Origin: Bacillota bacterium
GTDB lineage: Bacteria; Bacillota; Sulfobacillia; Sulfobacillales; Sulfobacillaceae
Length of the DNA: 64,000 nucleotides
Assembly (NCBI GenBank): GCA_023511625.1
Contig: JAIMBD010000003.1
Coordinates: 186,001 to 250,000 of the forward strand
Direction: 5' to 3'
The notes beneath the pieces were generated by a model. The model saw only the letters and a list, made by a program, of their open reading frames with translations, had not been told where the DNA came from and ran no database searches. Below, one piece after another: positions 1-9,602 of this stretch (position 1 is the stretch's first letter; every line of letters starts with the position of its first letter). Both the position numbers and the translations under genes were made by a program.

Positions 1-1052
1 GGGCCTTGGGCCGAAAGTTGGGGGCGCGCTGGGTGGGCGTGACGGATCCCGAGGCGGGACGGCGCCTTTTCGACCGAGAGGGCGGAGGGCGGCCGGCTGT
101 CTTGGTGGGGTGGGAGGCCATCGTCGCCCAGGGGATCGGAGAGGCTCCGCCCGGCACCAAGGTCGTGGGGGCCATCACCGGATTTGCTGGGCTTTGGCCC
201 ACCCTTCGAGCCCTCGAGCGCGGACTTGACGTGCTTTTGGCCAACAAAGAGACCTTGGTCGCGGCTGGGGAGCTCGTGACGGCGACAGCCCGGCGCAGCG
301 GCAGTCGGCTCGTGCCCGTGGACAGCGAGCACTCGGCGCTCCTGCAATGCCTCGGGTTGGCGCAACCCTTTCGCCGGCTGATCCTCACCTGCTCAGGCGG
401 GCCGTTTCGAGGGTGGAGCCGAAAGGCGCTCGAACGGGTGACGCCCGCCATGGCCTTGGCCCATCCCAATTGGCGCATGGGTCCGAAGATCACCGTGGAT
501 TCGGCCACCTTGATGAACAAGGGCCTGGAGGTGATCGAGGCCCACTGGTTGTTTGGGGTACCCTACGATCAGATTGCGGTGGTGATCCATCCGCAGAGCA
601 TCGTCCACTCCATGGTCGAGTTCGTCGACGGTGCCGTCATGGCGCAACTGGGGTGGCCCGACATGCGGCTGCCGGTGCAAGTGGCTCTGTCCTGGCCGGA
701 ACGGTGGCCGCTCGAGGGCCCCTCGCTCGACCTCGTCGGTCGCCAACTCACCTTTGAGGCAGTCGACGAGGGCACCTTTCCGGCGCTGAGCCTGGCGCGC
801 CAAGCCGGGGAGGCGGGCGGACTGTATCCCGCTGCGCTCAACGCCGCCAACGAGGAGGCAGTGGCGGCCTTTTTGGACGGGCGACTGGGATTTTTGGCCA
901 TGGAAGGGGTGGTGCGGGCGGTCTTGGACCGTCCCTGGCCGACGGGGCCGGTCGAAACTCTGGAACAGGTGGTGGCGGTGGACGCCGAGGCGCGGGCAGT
1001 CGCACGGGCGGCCATGGCCCGATGGGAGGCGGGAACTCCGCCGGTAGGGTAA
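1..1052 (+). CDS. dxr: 1-deoxy-D-xylulose-5-phosphate reductoisomerase, 5'-truncated by the window edge
   Basis: This enzyme converts DXP to MEP with NADPH, the committed step of the non-mevalonate isoprenoid pathway, and is the target of fosmidomycin. About 348 residues are visible. The N-terminal Rossmann motif (GSTGSIG in the family) lies beyond the left edge, so the TTG at 6 is not the true start. Family landmarks are present in order: LLANKETLVAAG, the metal-binding PVDSEHSA, the flexible loop with SGGPFRG and HPNWRMGPKITVDSATLMNK, then IHPQSIVHSMVEF and GWPDMRLP, and finally the C-terminal LNAANEEAV helix. The stop TAA is at 1050-1052, 11 nt before rseP, as in the common dxr-rseP pair. 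Confidence 0.97.
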   Translation, partial: ALGRKLGARWVGVTDPEAGRRLFDREGGGRPAVLVGWEAIVAQGIGEAPPGTKVVGAITGFAGLWPTLRALERGLDVLLANKETLVAAGELVTATARRSGSRLVPVDSEHSALLQCLGLAQPFRRLILTCSGGPFRGWSRKALERVTPAMALAHPNWRMGPKITVDSATLMNKGLEVIEAHWLFGVPYDQIAVVIHPQSIVHSMVEFVDGAVMAQLGWPDMRLPVQVALSWPERWPLEGPSLDLVGRQLTFEAVDEGTFPALSLARQAGEAGGLYPAALNAANEEAVAAFLDGRLGFLAMEGVVRAVLDRPWPTGPVETLEQVVAVDAEARAVARAAMARWEAGTPPVG

Positions 1053-1063
1053 GGAGGGCGTGC

Positions 1064-2107
1064 ATGGCCACAGTGGTGGCATGGGTGTTGGTCTTCGGGG
1101 TCCTCATCGCCGTCCACGAATTCGGCCATTTTGCCGTGGCCAAATGGTTGGACATGCGCGTGGAAGAATTTGCGTTGGGGTTCGGTCCCGCCCTGTGGAG
1201 CGCCAGGCGCGGCGAGACGCTGTACGCCGTGCGCGCGGTGCCGTTGGGCGGCTACGTGCGGTTGGCGGGAATGGAGGGACCGGGCGAAGGGGACCGCGAC
1301 GACCCCCGCCAGTTTCCCAACCGCCCCCTCTGGCAGCGGTTTTGCGTCATCGGCGCAGGGCCGGTCATGAACTTGGTGCTGGCGGCGGTGTTGTACGCCG
1401 TGGTCTTCGGCGGGCTCGGCCTTCCGGAGCCTACCACAGTGGTCGCCCGGACCCTGCCGCAATACCCCGCCTATGCCGCCGGTATCCGTCCCGGCGACCG
1501 CATCGTGGCTGTGGCCGGAGAACCGGTCCACTCCTGGAGTGCCATCCAACGTGCCATCGCCGCCCACCCGCGGCAACCGTTTACGGTGACAGTCGAGCGC
1601 CATGGCCAACAGCTGGTGGTGACGGTACACACCCGCTACGATCCCGCCCAACGCGCGGCCATCATCGGCATCCAACCCACAGTGGCTACCGTGCGCCTTT
1701 CGCCCCTCGCGGCCCTTGGGGCAGGGGTCCAGCACACCGGAGAGCTGACCCGGCTGTGGTTCGTGACCCTGGCACAGTTGGTGACGGGACGCGGCCGGTT
1801 TGACGTGGCCGGTCCGGTGGGCATCGCCGTGATGGTAGGGCAGGCGGCCCAAGCCGGGTTGACGCAGCTGTTGCTGTTGGCGGCAGCCTTGTCGGCCAAT
1901 CTCGGCCTGTTCAACATCCTGCCGGTACCGGTGTTAGACGGCAGCCGGCTCTTCCTCTTGGGGCTTGAGGGCGTGCGCCGACGCGCCTTGGACCCGGCCC
2001 GGGAGAGCTTGATCCACCTGGTGGGCATGGTGGTGCTGCTGTTGTTTGTGGCCGTGGTGACTTACCACGACATCACGTCCCTTTTGGTGCGCGGACGCGC
2101 CTTTTAG
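1064..2107 (+). CDS. rseP: Site-2 intramembrane zinc metalloprotease (RseP/RasP family)
   Basis: A membrane protease that cuts transmembrane segments such as anti-sigma factors and leftover signal peptides. I start at ATG 1064, 6 nt after AGGAGG (1052-1057), which gives 347 residues; a longer frame from 1022 has no ribosome site of its own. The zinc motif HEFGH is at residues 18-22 in the first membrane helix. A single PDZ domain (GIRPGDRIVAVAGEPV) sits in the middle. The third zinc-ligand region, NILPVPVLDGSRL, lies in a C-terminal helix, followed by a last hydrophobic segment. One PDZ domain is usual for the Gram-positive (RasP) form. Its place between dxr and ispG matches many Firmicutes. 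Confidence 0.96.
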   Translation: MATVVAWVLVFGVLIAVHEFGHFAVAKWLDMRVEEFALGFGPALWSARRGETLYAVRAVPLGGYVRLAGMEGPGEGDRDDPRQFPNRPLWQRFCVIGAGPVMNLVLAAVLYAVVFGGLGLPEPTTVVARTLPQYPAYAAGIRPGDRIVAVAGEPVHSWSAIQRAIAAHPRQPFTVTVERHGQQLVVTVHTRYDPAQRAAIIGIQPTVATVRLSPLAALGAGVQHTGELTRLWFVTLAQLVTGRGRFDVAGPVGIAVMVGQAAQAGLTQLLLLAAALSANLGLFNILPVPVLDGSRLFLLGLEGVRRRALDPARESLIHLVGMVVLLLFVAVVTYHDITSLLVRGRAF

Positions 2108-2203
2108 GGCGGATTGCCGCCGGCCGCCGCCAATCGGTAAGATAGGGGGCAGTGGAAAGCAGTGCCTGGAGGAGAGCTCCCGGCCCGGAGAGGAGGAGGC
2201 GCG

Positions 2204-3298
2204 ATGCGGCAGAGGAAGGCGGTCCGGGTCCGCGACGTGACCATCGGGGGCGGGGCACCGGTGGTGGTCCAGGGCATGACCAAGACCGATACCCGCGATG
2301 TCAAGGCGACCCTGGACGAGATCCACCGCTACGCTGCGGTAGGGTGCGAAATCGTGCGGGTGGCAGTCCCCGACCGCGAGGCGGCGGAGGCAGTGGGCAC
2401 GTTGGTCAAACACTCGCCCATTCCGGTGGTGGCCGACATCCACTTCGACTACCGCCTGGCCCTGGAGGTGCTGCGTCAAGGGGTGGATAAGCTGCGGCTA
2501 AACCCTGGCAACATCGGCGGGCGGGAACGCGTAGAGGCGGTGGTCAAGGAGGCCAAGGCGCGGCAGGTGCCGATCCGCATCGGCGTCAATGCCGGCTCCT
2601 TGGAGAAAGAGCTGTTGGCGCGGTACGGGCGGACCGCCGAGGCCATGGTGGAGTCAGCGGCGCGCCACATCCAAATTCTGAACGACTGCGACTACGACGA
2701 GATCGTGGTCTCGCTCAAGGCTTCCGACGTGCCCACCATGATCGAGGCCTACCGGTTGATGGCCGAACGGTACCCTTATCCGCTGCACCTGGGGGTCACC
2801 GAGGCCGGGACGCCGTTTCAAGGTATCATCAAGTCGGCCATCGGCATCGGCACCCTCCTGGCCGAGGGAATCGGCGACACCATCCGCGTTTCCCTCACGG
2901 CGCCGGGCGAGGAGGAGATCCGGGTGGCCTGGGAAATCCTGAAAAGCCTGAAATTGCGCGCCCGCGGGGCGAATCTGGTGGCATGTCCCACCTGTGGTCG
3001 GCTCCAGTTCGACATGTGGCCGGTGGCAGAGGAGCTGGAGCGACGGCTCGCCACCATCGCCGAACCGCTCACGGTGGCCATCATGGGTTGCGCCGTCAAT
3101 GGGCCTGGCGAGGCGCGTGAAGCCCACGTGGGACTGGCTGGGGGCAAAGACATGGGCCTGATCTTCCGCCATGGCCGCATCGTGCGGCGGGTTGACCAAG
3201 CCGACATGGTGGAAGAATTATGGAAGGAGATCCTGGACGCGGCAGAGGAGGTTCGCCTGGGTGGAGAAACCGTCAAAAGCGATCACGCCGAAAACTGA
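2204..3298 (+). CDS. ispG: 4-hydroxy-3-methylbut-2-en-1-yl diphosphate synthase (IspG/GcpE)
   Basis: This [4Fe-4S] enzyme converts MEcPP to HMBPP, the penultimate step of the MEP pathway that dxr begins. It has 364 residues from ATG 2204, just after a run of GGAGGAGG. Visible signatures are VVQGMTKTDTRDV at the N-terminus, LRLNPGNIGG, the iron-sulfur ligands in CPTCGR and further on in GCAVNGPGE. The length fits the compact bacterial form without the plant/Thermus insertion. Its last 38 nt overlap the start of proS, which implies coupled translation. Confidence 0.97.
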   Translation: MRQRKAVRVRDVTIGGGAPVVVQGMTKTDTRDVKATLDEIHRYAAVGCEIVRVAVPDREAAEAVGTLVKHSPIPVVADIHFDYRLALEVLRQGVDKLRLNPGNIGGRERVEAVVKEAKARQVPIRIGVNAGSLEKELLARYGRTAEAMVESAARHIQILNDCDYDEIVVSLKASDVPTMIEAYRLMAERYPYPLHLGVTEAGTPFQGIIKSAIGIGTLLAEGIGDTIRVSLTAPGEEEIRVAWEILKSLKLRARGANLVACPTCGRLQFDMWPVAEELERRLATIAEPLTVAIMGCAVNGPGEAREAHVGLAGGKDMGLIFRHGRIVRRVDQADMVEELWKEILDAAEEVRLGGETVKSDHAEN

Positions 3299-4694
3299 AG
3301 ACTTTTCTCAATGGTATCAGGACGTGGTCAGGAAGGCGGACCTGATGGACTACGCGCCCATCAAGGGGTTCATGGTCATCAAGCCCTACGCCTATCGGAT
3401 GTGGGAATTCATCCAGGCAGAGCTCGACCGCCGATTTCGGGAGACCGGGCACCAAAACGCCTATTTTCCCCTGTTGATTCCCGCCGGCCTCCTGCAACAG
3501 GAGGCGGCGCACGTCGAAGGATTTTCGCCCGAGGTGGCTTGGGTCACCCGGGGCGGGTCGGAAGACTTGGCAGAGCCCTTGGCCATCCGCCCGACCTCCG
3601 AGACCATCATCGGCGCGATGTACGCCAAATGGATCCAGTCCTACCGCGATCTGCCGGTGCTCATCAACCAGTGGGCCAATGTGGTGCGGTGGGAGAAGGC
3701 GACGCGCCCGTTTCTGCGCACGACCGAGTTCTTGTGGCAAGAAGGGCACACCGTGCACCGAACGGCTGAAGAGGCCTTGGCCGAGACGCGGCAGCAGTTG
3801 GCCATCTACCAGGAGACGCTGGAAGGGCTTTTGGCCATTCCAGTGGTGGCAGGGGTCAAGAGCGCGGGGGAGCGGTTTGCAGGGGCCGTCGAGACCTATA
3901 CCCTCGAGGCCCTGATGTCAGACGGTCGCGCCTTGCAGGCGGCGACGTCGCACTTTCTCGGGCAAAACTTCGCCCGGGCCTTTTCCATCCAATTCTTGGA
4001 TGAAGACGGGACCTTGAAGTACGGGTGGACCACGTCTTGGGGCGTCTCCACCCGCCTCATCGGCGGTCTCATCATGGTCCACGGGGACGACCGGGGCCTG
4101 CGCCTGCCCCCCAAGGTGGCGCCCATCCAGGTGGTGGTGGTGCCCATTGCCCGCGGCCACGAGCGCGACGCGGTCTTGGAGTACGCGCACAAAGTGGTGG
4201 CAGCGGCACAGCCCTTGGCCCGCGTCCACCTCGACGACCGTCCGGAATGGACCCCGGGTTACAAGTTTAACGATTGGGAGATGCGCGGAGTGCCGGTGCG
4301 CTTTGAGGTGGGACCGCGAGACCGCGAGCAGGGGACGGTGGTGGTGGCCCGGCGCGATACGGGCACCAAGACCACCTGGGCATGGACCGAGGTTGCCCAC
4401 GCCTTGCCTGCGCTCTTGGAGTCGGTGCAACAAGAGTTGTACCGGCAGGCGCGGGAATTCCTGGAAGCCCACAGTTACGCCGTGACCACCGTCGCGGAGA
4501 TGGCTGCTTTAGGGTACCGAGGCTTCTTTTGGGCCAATTGGTGCGGCGATGAGGCGTGCGCCGACCGGCTCAAACAAGAGACCGGCATCACCATTCGCTG
4601 TCTGCCGTTAGACGCGCGGCCCGAGCCTGGGCTCGGCTGCCTTATGTGCGGCGGGCCGGCCTCGCACCGGGCGGTGTTGGCTCGCGCCTACTGA
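3261..4694 (+). CDS. proS: Prolyl-tRNA synthetase, archaeal/Thermus type
   Basis: Charges tRNA-Pro with proline. The start GTG 3261 follows GAGGAGG in the 3' end of ispG, giving 477 residues. The protein begins TEDFSQWYQDVVRKADL and holds GHQNAYFPLLIP, RPTSETIIG (class II motif 2 region) and FLRTTEFLWQEGHT. These are features of the shorter ProRS type found in archaea, eukaryotes and Thermus. The long bacterial type with an inserted editing domain, as in E. coli and B. subtilis, is different. The C-terminus carries the extra zinc-binding domain (Cys in WCGDEAC and GCLMCGG) and ends in Tyr, as in the Thermus enzyme. Unlike in B. subtilis, the proS at this locus is the non-editing form. Confidence 0.95.
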   Translation: MEKPSKAITPKTEDFSQWYQDVVRKADLMDYAPIKGFMVIKPYAYRMWEFIQAELDRRFRETGHQNAYFPLLIPAGLLQQEAAHVEGFSPEVAWVTRGGSEDLAEPLAIRPTSETIIGAMYAKWIQSYRDLPVLINQWANVVRWEKATRPFLRTTEFLWQEGHTVHRTAEEALAETRQQLAIYQETLEGLLAIPVVAGVKSAGERFAGAVETYTLEALMSDGRALQAATSHFLGQNFARAFSIQFLDEDGTLKYGWTTSWGVSTRLIGGLIMVHGDDRGLRLPPKVAPIQVVVVPIARGHERDAVLEYAHKVVAAAQPLARVHLDDRPEWTPGYKFNDWEMRGVPVRFEVGPRDREQGTVVVARRDTGTKTTWAWTEVAHALPALLESVQQELYRQAREFLEAHSYAVTTVAEMAALGYRGFFWANWCGDEACADRLKQETGITIRCLPLDARPEPGLGCLMCGGPASHRAVLARAY

Positions 4695-4741
4695 GGCGCG
4701 CCGCCCCTGAAGACGCGACTGGGGAAGGAGACGATGGCGGC

Positions 4742-5377
4742 ATGGGGGAGCGGGTCGCGGCCATCGTGCCTGCTTATAACGAGGCGGACCACATCGGAGA
4801 AGTCCTCAGAGCCCTTTTGGCTGTACCCGAGGTGGACGAGGTCATCGTCGTCAACGACGGCTCCACCGATCGCACGGCCGAGGTGGCCCGGTCCTATGGG
4901 GTCCGCGTGATTGACCTGGCCGTCAACCAGGGCAAGGGGGCGGCCTTGAAGGCCGGGGCGGAACACACGGGCGCCGACGTGTTGCTCTTCGTGGACGCCG
5001 ACTTGGTCGGACTTAAGCCGCGCCATGTGCGGGCGCTGATCGACCCCGTGTTGCGCGGCGAGACCGATGCCACCGTCGGCATCTTCGATGGTGGCCGCCC
5101 CTCGACCGATTGGGCCCAGGCCTTGGCCCCCTTTCTGTCTGGCCAGCGGGCGCTGCGCCGGCGGCTGTTAGAAGGGGCAGAGAGCTGGGACGACGCCGGT
5201 TTTGGCGTAGAGCTGCAGATTTATCGCCTCCTCAAACGCCTAGGGACTGCTCCGAAAGAGGTCATCTTGGACGACGTCACCCAGGTAATGAAAGAGGAAA
5301 AGCTGGGGCTGGTCAAAGGATTGGCCGCCCGGATGCGGATGTACTGGGAGATCCTGCGCGAGATTCCGCGCATGTAG
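4742..5377 (+). CDS. Family 2 glycosyltransferase, soluble
   Basis: A 211-residue GT-A fold enzyme that uses a nucleotide-sugar donor. I start at ATG 4742, about 11 nt after GGGGAAGGAG; the open frame extends far upstream into proS, but without family similarity. Motifs are PAYNEADHI (donor site), VVNDGSTDRT, NQGKGAALKAG, and the DXD-like FVDADLVG that binds metal. There are no membrane segments, which separates it from the DPM1/GtrB group with C-terminal helices; the closest general relatives are small cytoplasmic GT2 proteins such as the glucosyl-3-phosphoglycerate synthase group. The acceptor cannot be told. It lies between proS and polC with short gaps and is probably co-transcribed. Confidence 0.85.
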   Translation: MGERVAAIVPAYNEADHIGEVLRALLAVPEVDEVIVVNDGSTDRTAEVARSYGVRVIDLAVNQGKGAALKAGAEHTGADVLLFVDADLVGLKPRHVRALIDPVLRGETDATVGIFDGGRPSTDWAQALAPFLSGQRALRRRLLEGAESWDDAGFGVELQIYRLLKRLGTAPKEVILDDVTQVMKEEKLGLVKGLAARMRMYWEILREIPRM

Positions 5378-5405
5378 GCCGGGGAGCCGAAGGGGGAAGG
5401 CGGCA

Positions 5406-8400
5406 GTGGACGAAAGCCTCAAGGCGTGGTTAGAGGCGCACGGCATCACACCTTCGGAATTTGTCCCCGTGCGGGCCGAATGGTGCGGCGCCGACGCTTC
5501 GGTGCGGCTGGTCCTGGGTCGCTGGCGGCCCGAGTGGGAGGCCGTGCGCACCCCGTTGGCCACATGGCTGGGACAAGCCTTTGGGTGCGCCGTGGAACTG
5601 GTGGCCGCCGAATGGCCATCCGACCCCGAGGCGCGCCTTCGGGCCGTGATGCAGGCGCTCAACCCCGTGCAGGCGGCCTTGTGGGAGACGGTCACGGTGG
5701 TGCCCACTGCCGAGGGACTGACGGTGCACTTCCCGAGTGCCTGGGCACTCGACCTCTTTCAGCGGTGGGGAGGCGCTGCCCGGTTGGCTGCCGTGTGGCC
5801 CGATCTGCCGCCGTTGACGCTCGAGGTCAGGGCCTTGCCGCAACCCGAGCCTGACCCTGTGGTCGCACTATCTGCCGATGCCGGGGGGGCGCGGCGGAGG
5901 CCGCCAGAAGGTCATCCCCAACCGTACGGGGAGTTGCAAGAGGGCCAGCGGGCGCTGGTCGAAGGCCAGGTGTTCCAGCGGGTGGTCCGTACCACCCGAG
6001 AGGGGCGCCGCTTCCTGGTCCTGTCCCTCCACCAAGGACCCAATGCGCTCAAGGCTCGCCTCTTCGAGCGCCAGGAAGGGGATGCGACAGCCCTCGAGGC
6101 AGTGGCCGAGGGCGATTGGTTGCGTCTGGAAGGCGTGTGGGAACGTCCGCAGGGCAGCGAGGAGCCGGAATTGCGGGTGGAGGCCTGGGGCTGGATCGAC
6201 CCTGAGCCTTTGGCCGATGGGACAGATGAGCCACGGGTGGAGATGCACCTGCACACCAAGATGAGCGCCATGGATGGTCTTATCGAGGTAGGCCAGGCCT
6301 TCCAACTGGCTCGGGACCTCGGTCACCCGGCAGTGGCGGTAGTCGACCACGGGGTGGTCCAGGCCTATCCGGAAGCAGACAGCTGGGCCCGGCGGACAGG
6401 GGTCAAAGCGCTTTACGGAGTTGAGGTATACATGGTGCCGGATGCCCTGGCACCGGCCCAAGGAACGCCGCCTGTCCAAGGATGGTGGCAGGGGCCGTGG
6501 GTGGTAGTGGACGTCGAGACCACGGGGCTTACGCCGTGGACCCACGAGGTGATGGAGATCGGGGCGGTGCGCTGGGAGAAGGGCCGCGTGACGGACCGCT
6601 TCCACCGCTTGGTGCGTCCGCGCCGCCGCGTCTCTGAGGCCAGTTTGGCCGTGACCGGTATCGACCCCGGCGACCTGGCCCAGGCGTCCGACCCCGAGTC
6701 GGTCTGGCCAGAATTCTTCCAGTTCTGCCAAGGAGCCGTGCTGGTGGCCCACAACGCCCCCTACGACCTTGGCTTTCTGCGCCGCGCCTGGGCCGCGATC
6801 GCCTCCGACCCCTTTCCCTTTGCCGCCATCGATACCTTGACCTGGGCCCGCCTGTGTCTGCCAGGGCTCAAAAGCTACGGTCTCGAACCGCTGTGCGACC
6901 ATTTCCGCATCGCGCTGACACACCACCACCGCGCCTTGGCCGACGCCGAAGCCACCTTGCTCCTGGCGCACAAGCTGCGCGAGGAGTCGGTCGCCCAGGG
7001 GTGGAAAGAGGACGAATTCGCCGCCAAGCGCCCGGTCGACGTTCAGCTCGTGCGCCCGGTGCCGGTGGTGTTGCTGTTGCGCCAGCAGGCAGGCATCGAG
7101 CCGCTCTACGAGCTGGTCAGCCGTTCGCATCTGGAGACGTTCCACCGCGTGCCGCGGGTGCGGCGCTCCTGGATTGATGCCTTGCGCCCCTGGGTATGGG
7201 TGGGAGCGCCGATGCACGGCGGCGAGGTGTCCGAGGCGCTCTACCGCGCTGCCGACGAGGCCGAGGTGGCCGCGGCGTTGGCGTTTTACGACTACGTGGA
7301 ACTGGCGCCGGTGGAAGGGGCCCACCCTTGGCTGCGCGACGAGGAGTTCGGAACCCCCGAGGCCGTGCAGGCGTTCCAGGCCGCCCTGGTGGCGCGTGCC
7401 GAGGCGGCCCAGGTTCCGGTGGTGGCCGTTTCCGACGCCCACTACCTGCGTCCTGAAGACGCCGTCTTGCGCGAGATCCTGGGCGATACGGCCAAGGGGG
7501 AGCTGCACGAGCGCGGTGCCGCCCTTCACTACCGGACCACCGCAGAGATGTTGGCTGCCTTCGCCTGGCTCGGGCCGGAGCAGGCGCGGGCCATCGTCAT
7601 CGAAAATCCGCGCCACTTCGCCGAGACCGCAGAGGCCATCACGCCGGTGCCGGACGGCCTCCATGCGCCCTCCTTGGCTGAGGCGGAGACGGTGGTCAGC
7701 CAGTTGCCTTGGCAGCGCGCGCGGGCGCTGTACGGCGATCCTTTGCCGCAGGTGGTGGCACAACGACTGGAGCGCGAGATCGCGGCCATCGTCACGCACG
7801 GGTTCGCCAGCATCTATTACATCGCCCATCGCTTGGTGCAAAAGTCCCTGCAGGACGGATACCTGGTTGGCTCGCGCGGCTCGGTGGGGTCGTCCCTGGT
7901 GGCCACTTTGTTGCAGATCACCGAGGTCAATCCCCTGCCGCCGCACTACCGGTGTCCCCAGTGCGCCTTCAGCCAGTTCGAAGGGCCAGAGGTGGAGGGC
8001 TACGGCTCCGGCTTCGATCTTCCGCCGCGCAGGTGTCCCCGCTGCGGGCATGCCCTGGTCGGCGACGGTCACGACATCCCCTTTGAAACCTTCTTGGGAT
8101 TTGAAGGGGACAAGGTGCCTGACATCGACCTCAATTTTTCTGGCGAATACCAGCCCGAGATCCACCGCTACGCCGAGTCGTTGTTCGGCAAAGGCCACGT
8201 GTTCCGGGCCGGCACCATCGCCACGGTGGCCGACAAGACCGCCTACGGCTTGGTCAAGGCGTGGGCGCGCGATCACGGCAAAGCGCTGCGGGGGGTAGAG
8301 GTCGACTGGTTGGCGCGGGGCCTGACCGGCGTCAAGCGCACCACCGGCCAACACCCGGGAGGGCTGATGGTGGTCCCGGAGACGGAGCGAGTCTACCGCT

Positions 8401-9539
8401 TCACGCCGGTGCAGCATCCTGCCGACGACCACGAGGCCGAAGTCATCACCACCCATTTCGATTACCATGCCATCGAGGGCCGGTTGTTGAAGCTCGACCT
8501 GCTGGGGCACGACGACCCAACGGCCATTCGCATGCTGGAAGAGTTGACCGGGGTCGATGCCAAGGCGGTACCCTTTCAAGATCCGGCCACGATGGCGCTG
8601 TTTTCCGGCACCGAGTCCTTGGGGGTGTCCCCGGAGGCCATCGGCACGCCCGTGGGTAGCCTCGGGATCCCAGAATTCGGCACGCGCTTTGTGCGCACCA
8701 TGTTGACCGAGACGCGGCCCACCACCTTTGCCGAATTGGTGCGCATCTCCGGCCTTTCGCACGGCACCGAGGTATGGACCAACAACGCCCAGGATCTGAT
8801 CCGCCGCCAGGTGGCCAATCTCTCCCAGGTCATCGCCACCCGCGACGACATCATGATCTATCTCTTGCGCCGTGGCCTCGCGCCTAAGACCGCCTTCGGC
8901 ATCTCCGAAGCGGTGCGCAAGGGCAAGGGGCTAAGTCCCGATCAGGCCGAGGAAATGCGCCGGCACGGGGTGCCCGAGTGGTATCTCGAGTCCTGCCGCA
9001 AGATCACCTATCTCTTTCCCAAGGCCCACGCCGCCGCCTACGTGATGATGGGTTGGCGCATCGCCTGGTTCAAGGTGCACCATCCGTTGGCCTTCTACGC
9101 GACCTACTTTTCGGTGCGTGCCGACGATTTCGATGTCGACGTAGCCCTCGGCGGCATCCCCGCCGTCAACCAGACGCTGGCGGAACTCGAGGGCAAAGGG
9201 CCGAACCTGACCCCGAAGGAACGCAACTTGGTCACGGTCCTCGAGGTGATGCGCGAGATGATGGTGCGCGGGTTTCATTTCTACCCGGTGGACCTCATGC
9301 GCTCGCAGGCGGCGCGCTTTGCGGTCGAAGAAGGGGGCTTGCGCATTCCGTTCGCGGCCCTGCCGGGATTGGGCGCGGCAGCGGCCGAGGCCATCGTGAA
9401 GGCGCGCCAGGAGGCCCCGTTTTTGTCCGTGGACGACCTGCGCACGCGGGCGCGACTGGCGCGGCCGGTGGTCGACCTGTTGCGCAAGTTCGGCGTGCTC
9501 AAGGGCCTCGGGGAGACGAGCCAACTGGTCTTTTTCTAA
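5406..9539 (+). CDS. polC: DNA polymerase III alpha subunit, PolC type, with built-in 3'-5' exonuclease
   Basis: The main replicative polymerase of Firmicutes. GTG 5406 follows AAGGGGGAAGG. At 1377 residues it is slightly shorter than the B. subtilis enzyme (about 1437). Order: a divergent N-terminal region, an OB fold (about 170-265), a PHP domain (MHLHTKMSAMDGL) interrupted by a DEDDh exonuclease (VVDVETTGL at about residue 365, through the YGLEPLCDHF region). The PolC-specific zinc finger (CPQC near 849, CPRCG near 876) is followed by the catalytic PDIDLNFSGE at about 905. The palm, fingers and a C-terminal beta-clamp-binding end (LVFF) follow. The exonuclease inserted in PHP is diagnostic for PolC over DnaE. 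No frameshift is visible. Confidence 0.98.
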   Translation: MDESLKAWLEAHGITPSEFVPVRAEWCGADASVRLVLGRWRPEWEAVRTPLATWLGQAFGCAVELVAAEWPSDPEARLRAVMQALNPVQAALWETVTVVPTAEGLTVHFPSAWALDLFQRWGGAARLAAVWPDLPPLTLEVRALPQPEPDPVVALSADAGGARRRPPEGHPQPYGELQEGQRALVEGQVFQRVVRTTREGRRFLVLSLHQGPNALKARLFERQEGDATALEAVAEGDWLRLEGVWERPQGSEEPELRVEAWGWIDPEPLADGTDEPRVEMHLHTKMSAMDGLIEVGQAFQLARDLGHPAVAVVDHGVVQAYPEADSWARRTGVKALYGVEVYMVPDALAPAQGTPPVQGWWQGPWVVVDVETTGLTPWTHEVMEIGAVRWEKGRVTDRFHRLVRPRRRVSEASLAVTGIDPGDLAQASDPESVWPEFFQFCQGAVLVAHNAPYDLGFLRRAWAAIASDPFPFAAIDTLTWARLCLPGLKSYGLEPLCDHFRIALTHHHRALADAEATLLLAHKLREESVAQGWKEDEFAAKRPVDVQLVRPVPVVLLLRQQAGIEPLYELVSRSHLETFHRVPRVRRSWIDALRPWVWVGAPMHGGEVSEALYRAADEAEVAAALAFYDYVELAPVEGAHPWLRDEEFGTPEAVQAFQAALVARAEAAQVPVVAVSDAHYLRPEDAVLREILGDTAKGELHERGAALHYRTTAEMLAAFAWLGPEQARAIVIENPRHFAETAEAITPVPDGLHAPSLAEAETVVSQLPWQRARALYGDPLPQVVAQRLEREIAAIVTHGFASIYYIAHRLVQKSLQDGYLVGSRGSVGSSLVATLLQITEVNPLPPHYRCPQCAFSQFEGPEVEGYGSGFDLPPRRCPRCGHALVGDGHDIPFETFLGFEGDKVPDIDLNFSGEYQPEIHRYAESLFGKGHVFRAGTIATVADKTAYGLVKAWARDHGKALRGVEVDWLARGLTGVKRTTGQHPGGLMVVPETERVYRFTPVQHPADDHEAEVITTHFDYHAIEGRLLKLDLLGHDDPTAIRMLEELTGVDAKAVPFQDPATMALFSGTESLGVSPEAIGTPVGSLGIPEFGTRFVRTMLTETRPTTFAELVRISGLSHGTEVWTNNAQDLIRRQVANLSQVIATRDDIMIYLLRRGLAPKTAFGISEAVRKGKGLSPDQAEEMRRHGVPEWYLESCRKITYLFPKAHAAAYVMMGWRIAWFKVHHPLAFYATYFSVRADDFDVDVALGGIPAVNQTLAELEGKGPNLTPKERNLVTVLEVMREMMVRGFHFYPVDLMRSQAARFAVEEGGLRIPFAALPGLGAAAAEAIVKARQEAPFLSVDDLRTRARLARPVVDLLRKFGVLKGLGETSQLVFF

Positions 9540-9567
9540 GGGACTGGCAAGGAACGCCCCAGGCGGG

Positions 9568-9597
9568 TTGGCCCCACTGGCTCGGGTATGGTATGAT
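9568..9597 (+). promoter_or_regulatory. Candidate housekeeping promoter upstream of nusA
   Basis: An extended -10 (TG at 9589-9590, one base, TATGAT at 9592-9597) with a weak -35 TTGGCC (9568-9573) at an 18-nt spacer. It lies 28 nt after the polC stop and would start a leader of about 195 nt before nusA. Confidence 0.5.
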
Positions 9598-9602
9598 CGC
9601 AG

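Noticed and set aside
5868-8762. A 964-codon open frame on the minus strand across polC
   Set aside because: It mirrors the codon structure of polC; high GC at third positions keeps antisense frames open. No domain is recognisable and polC is certain.
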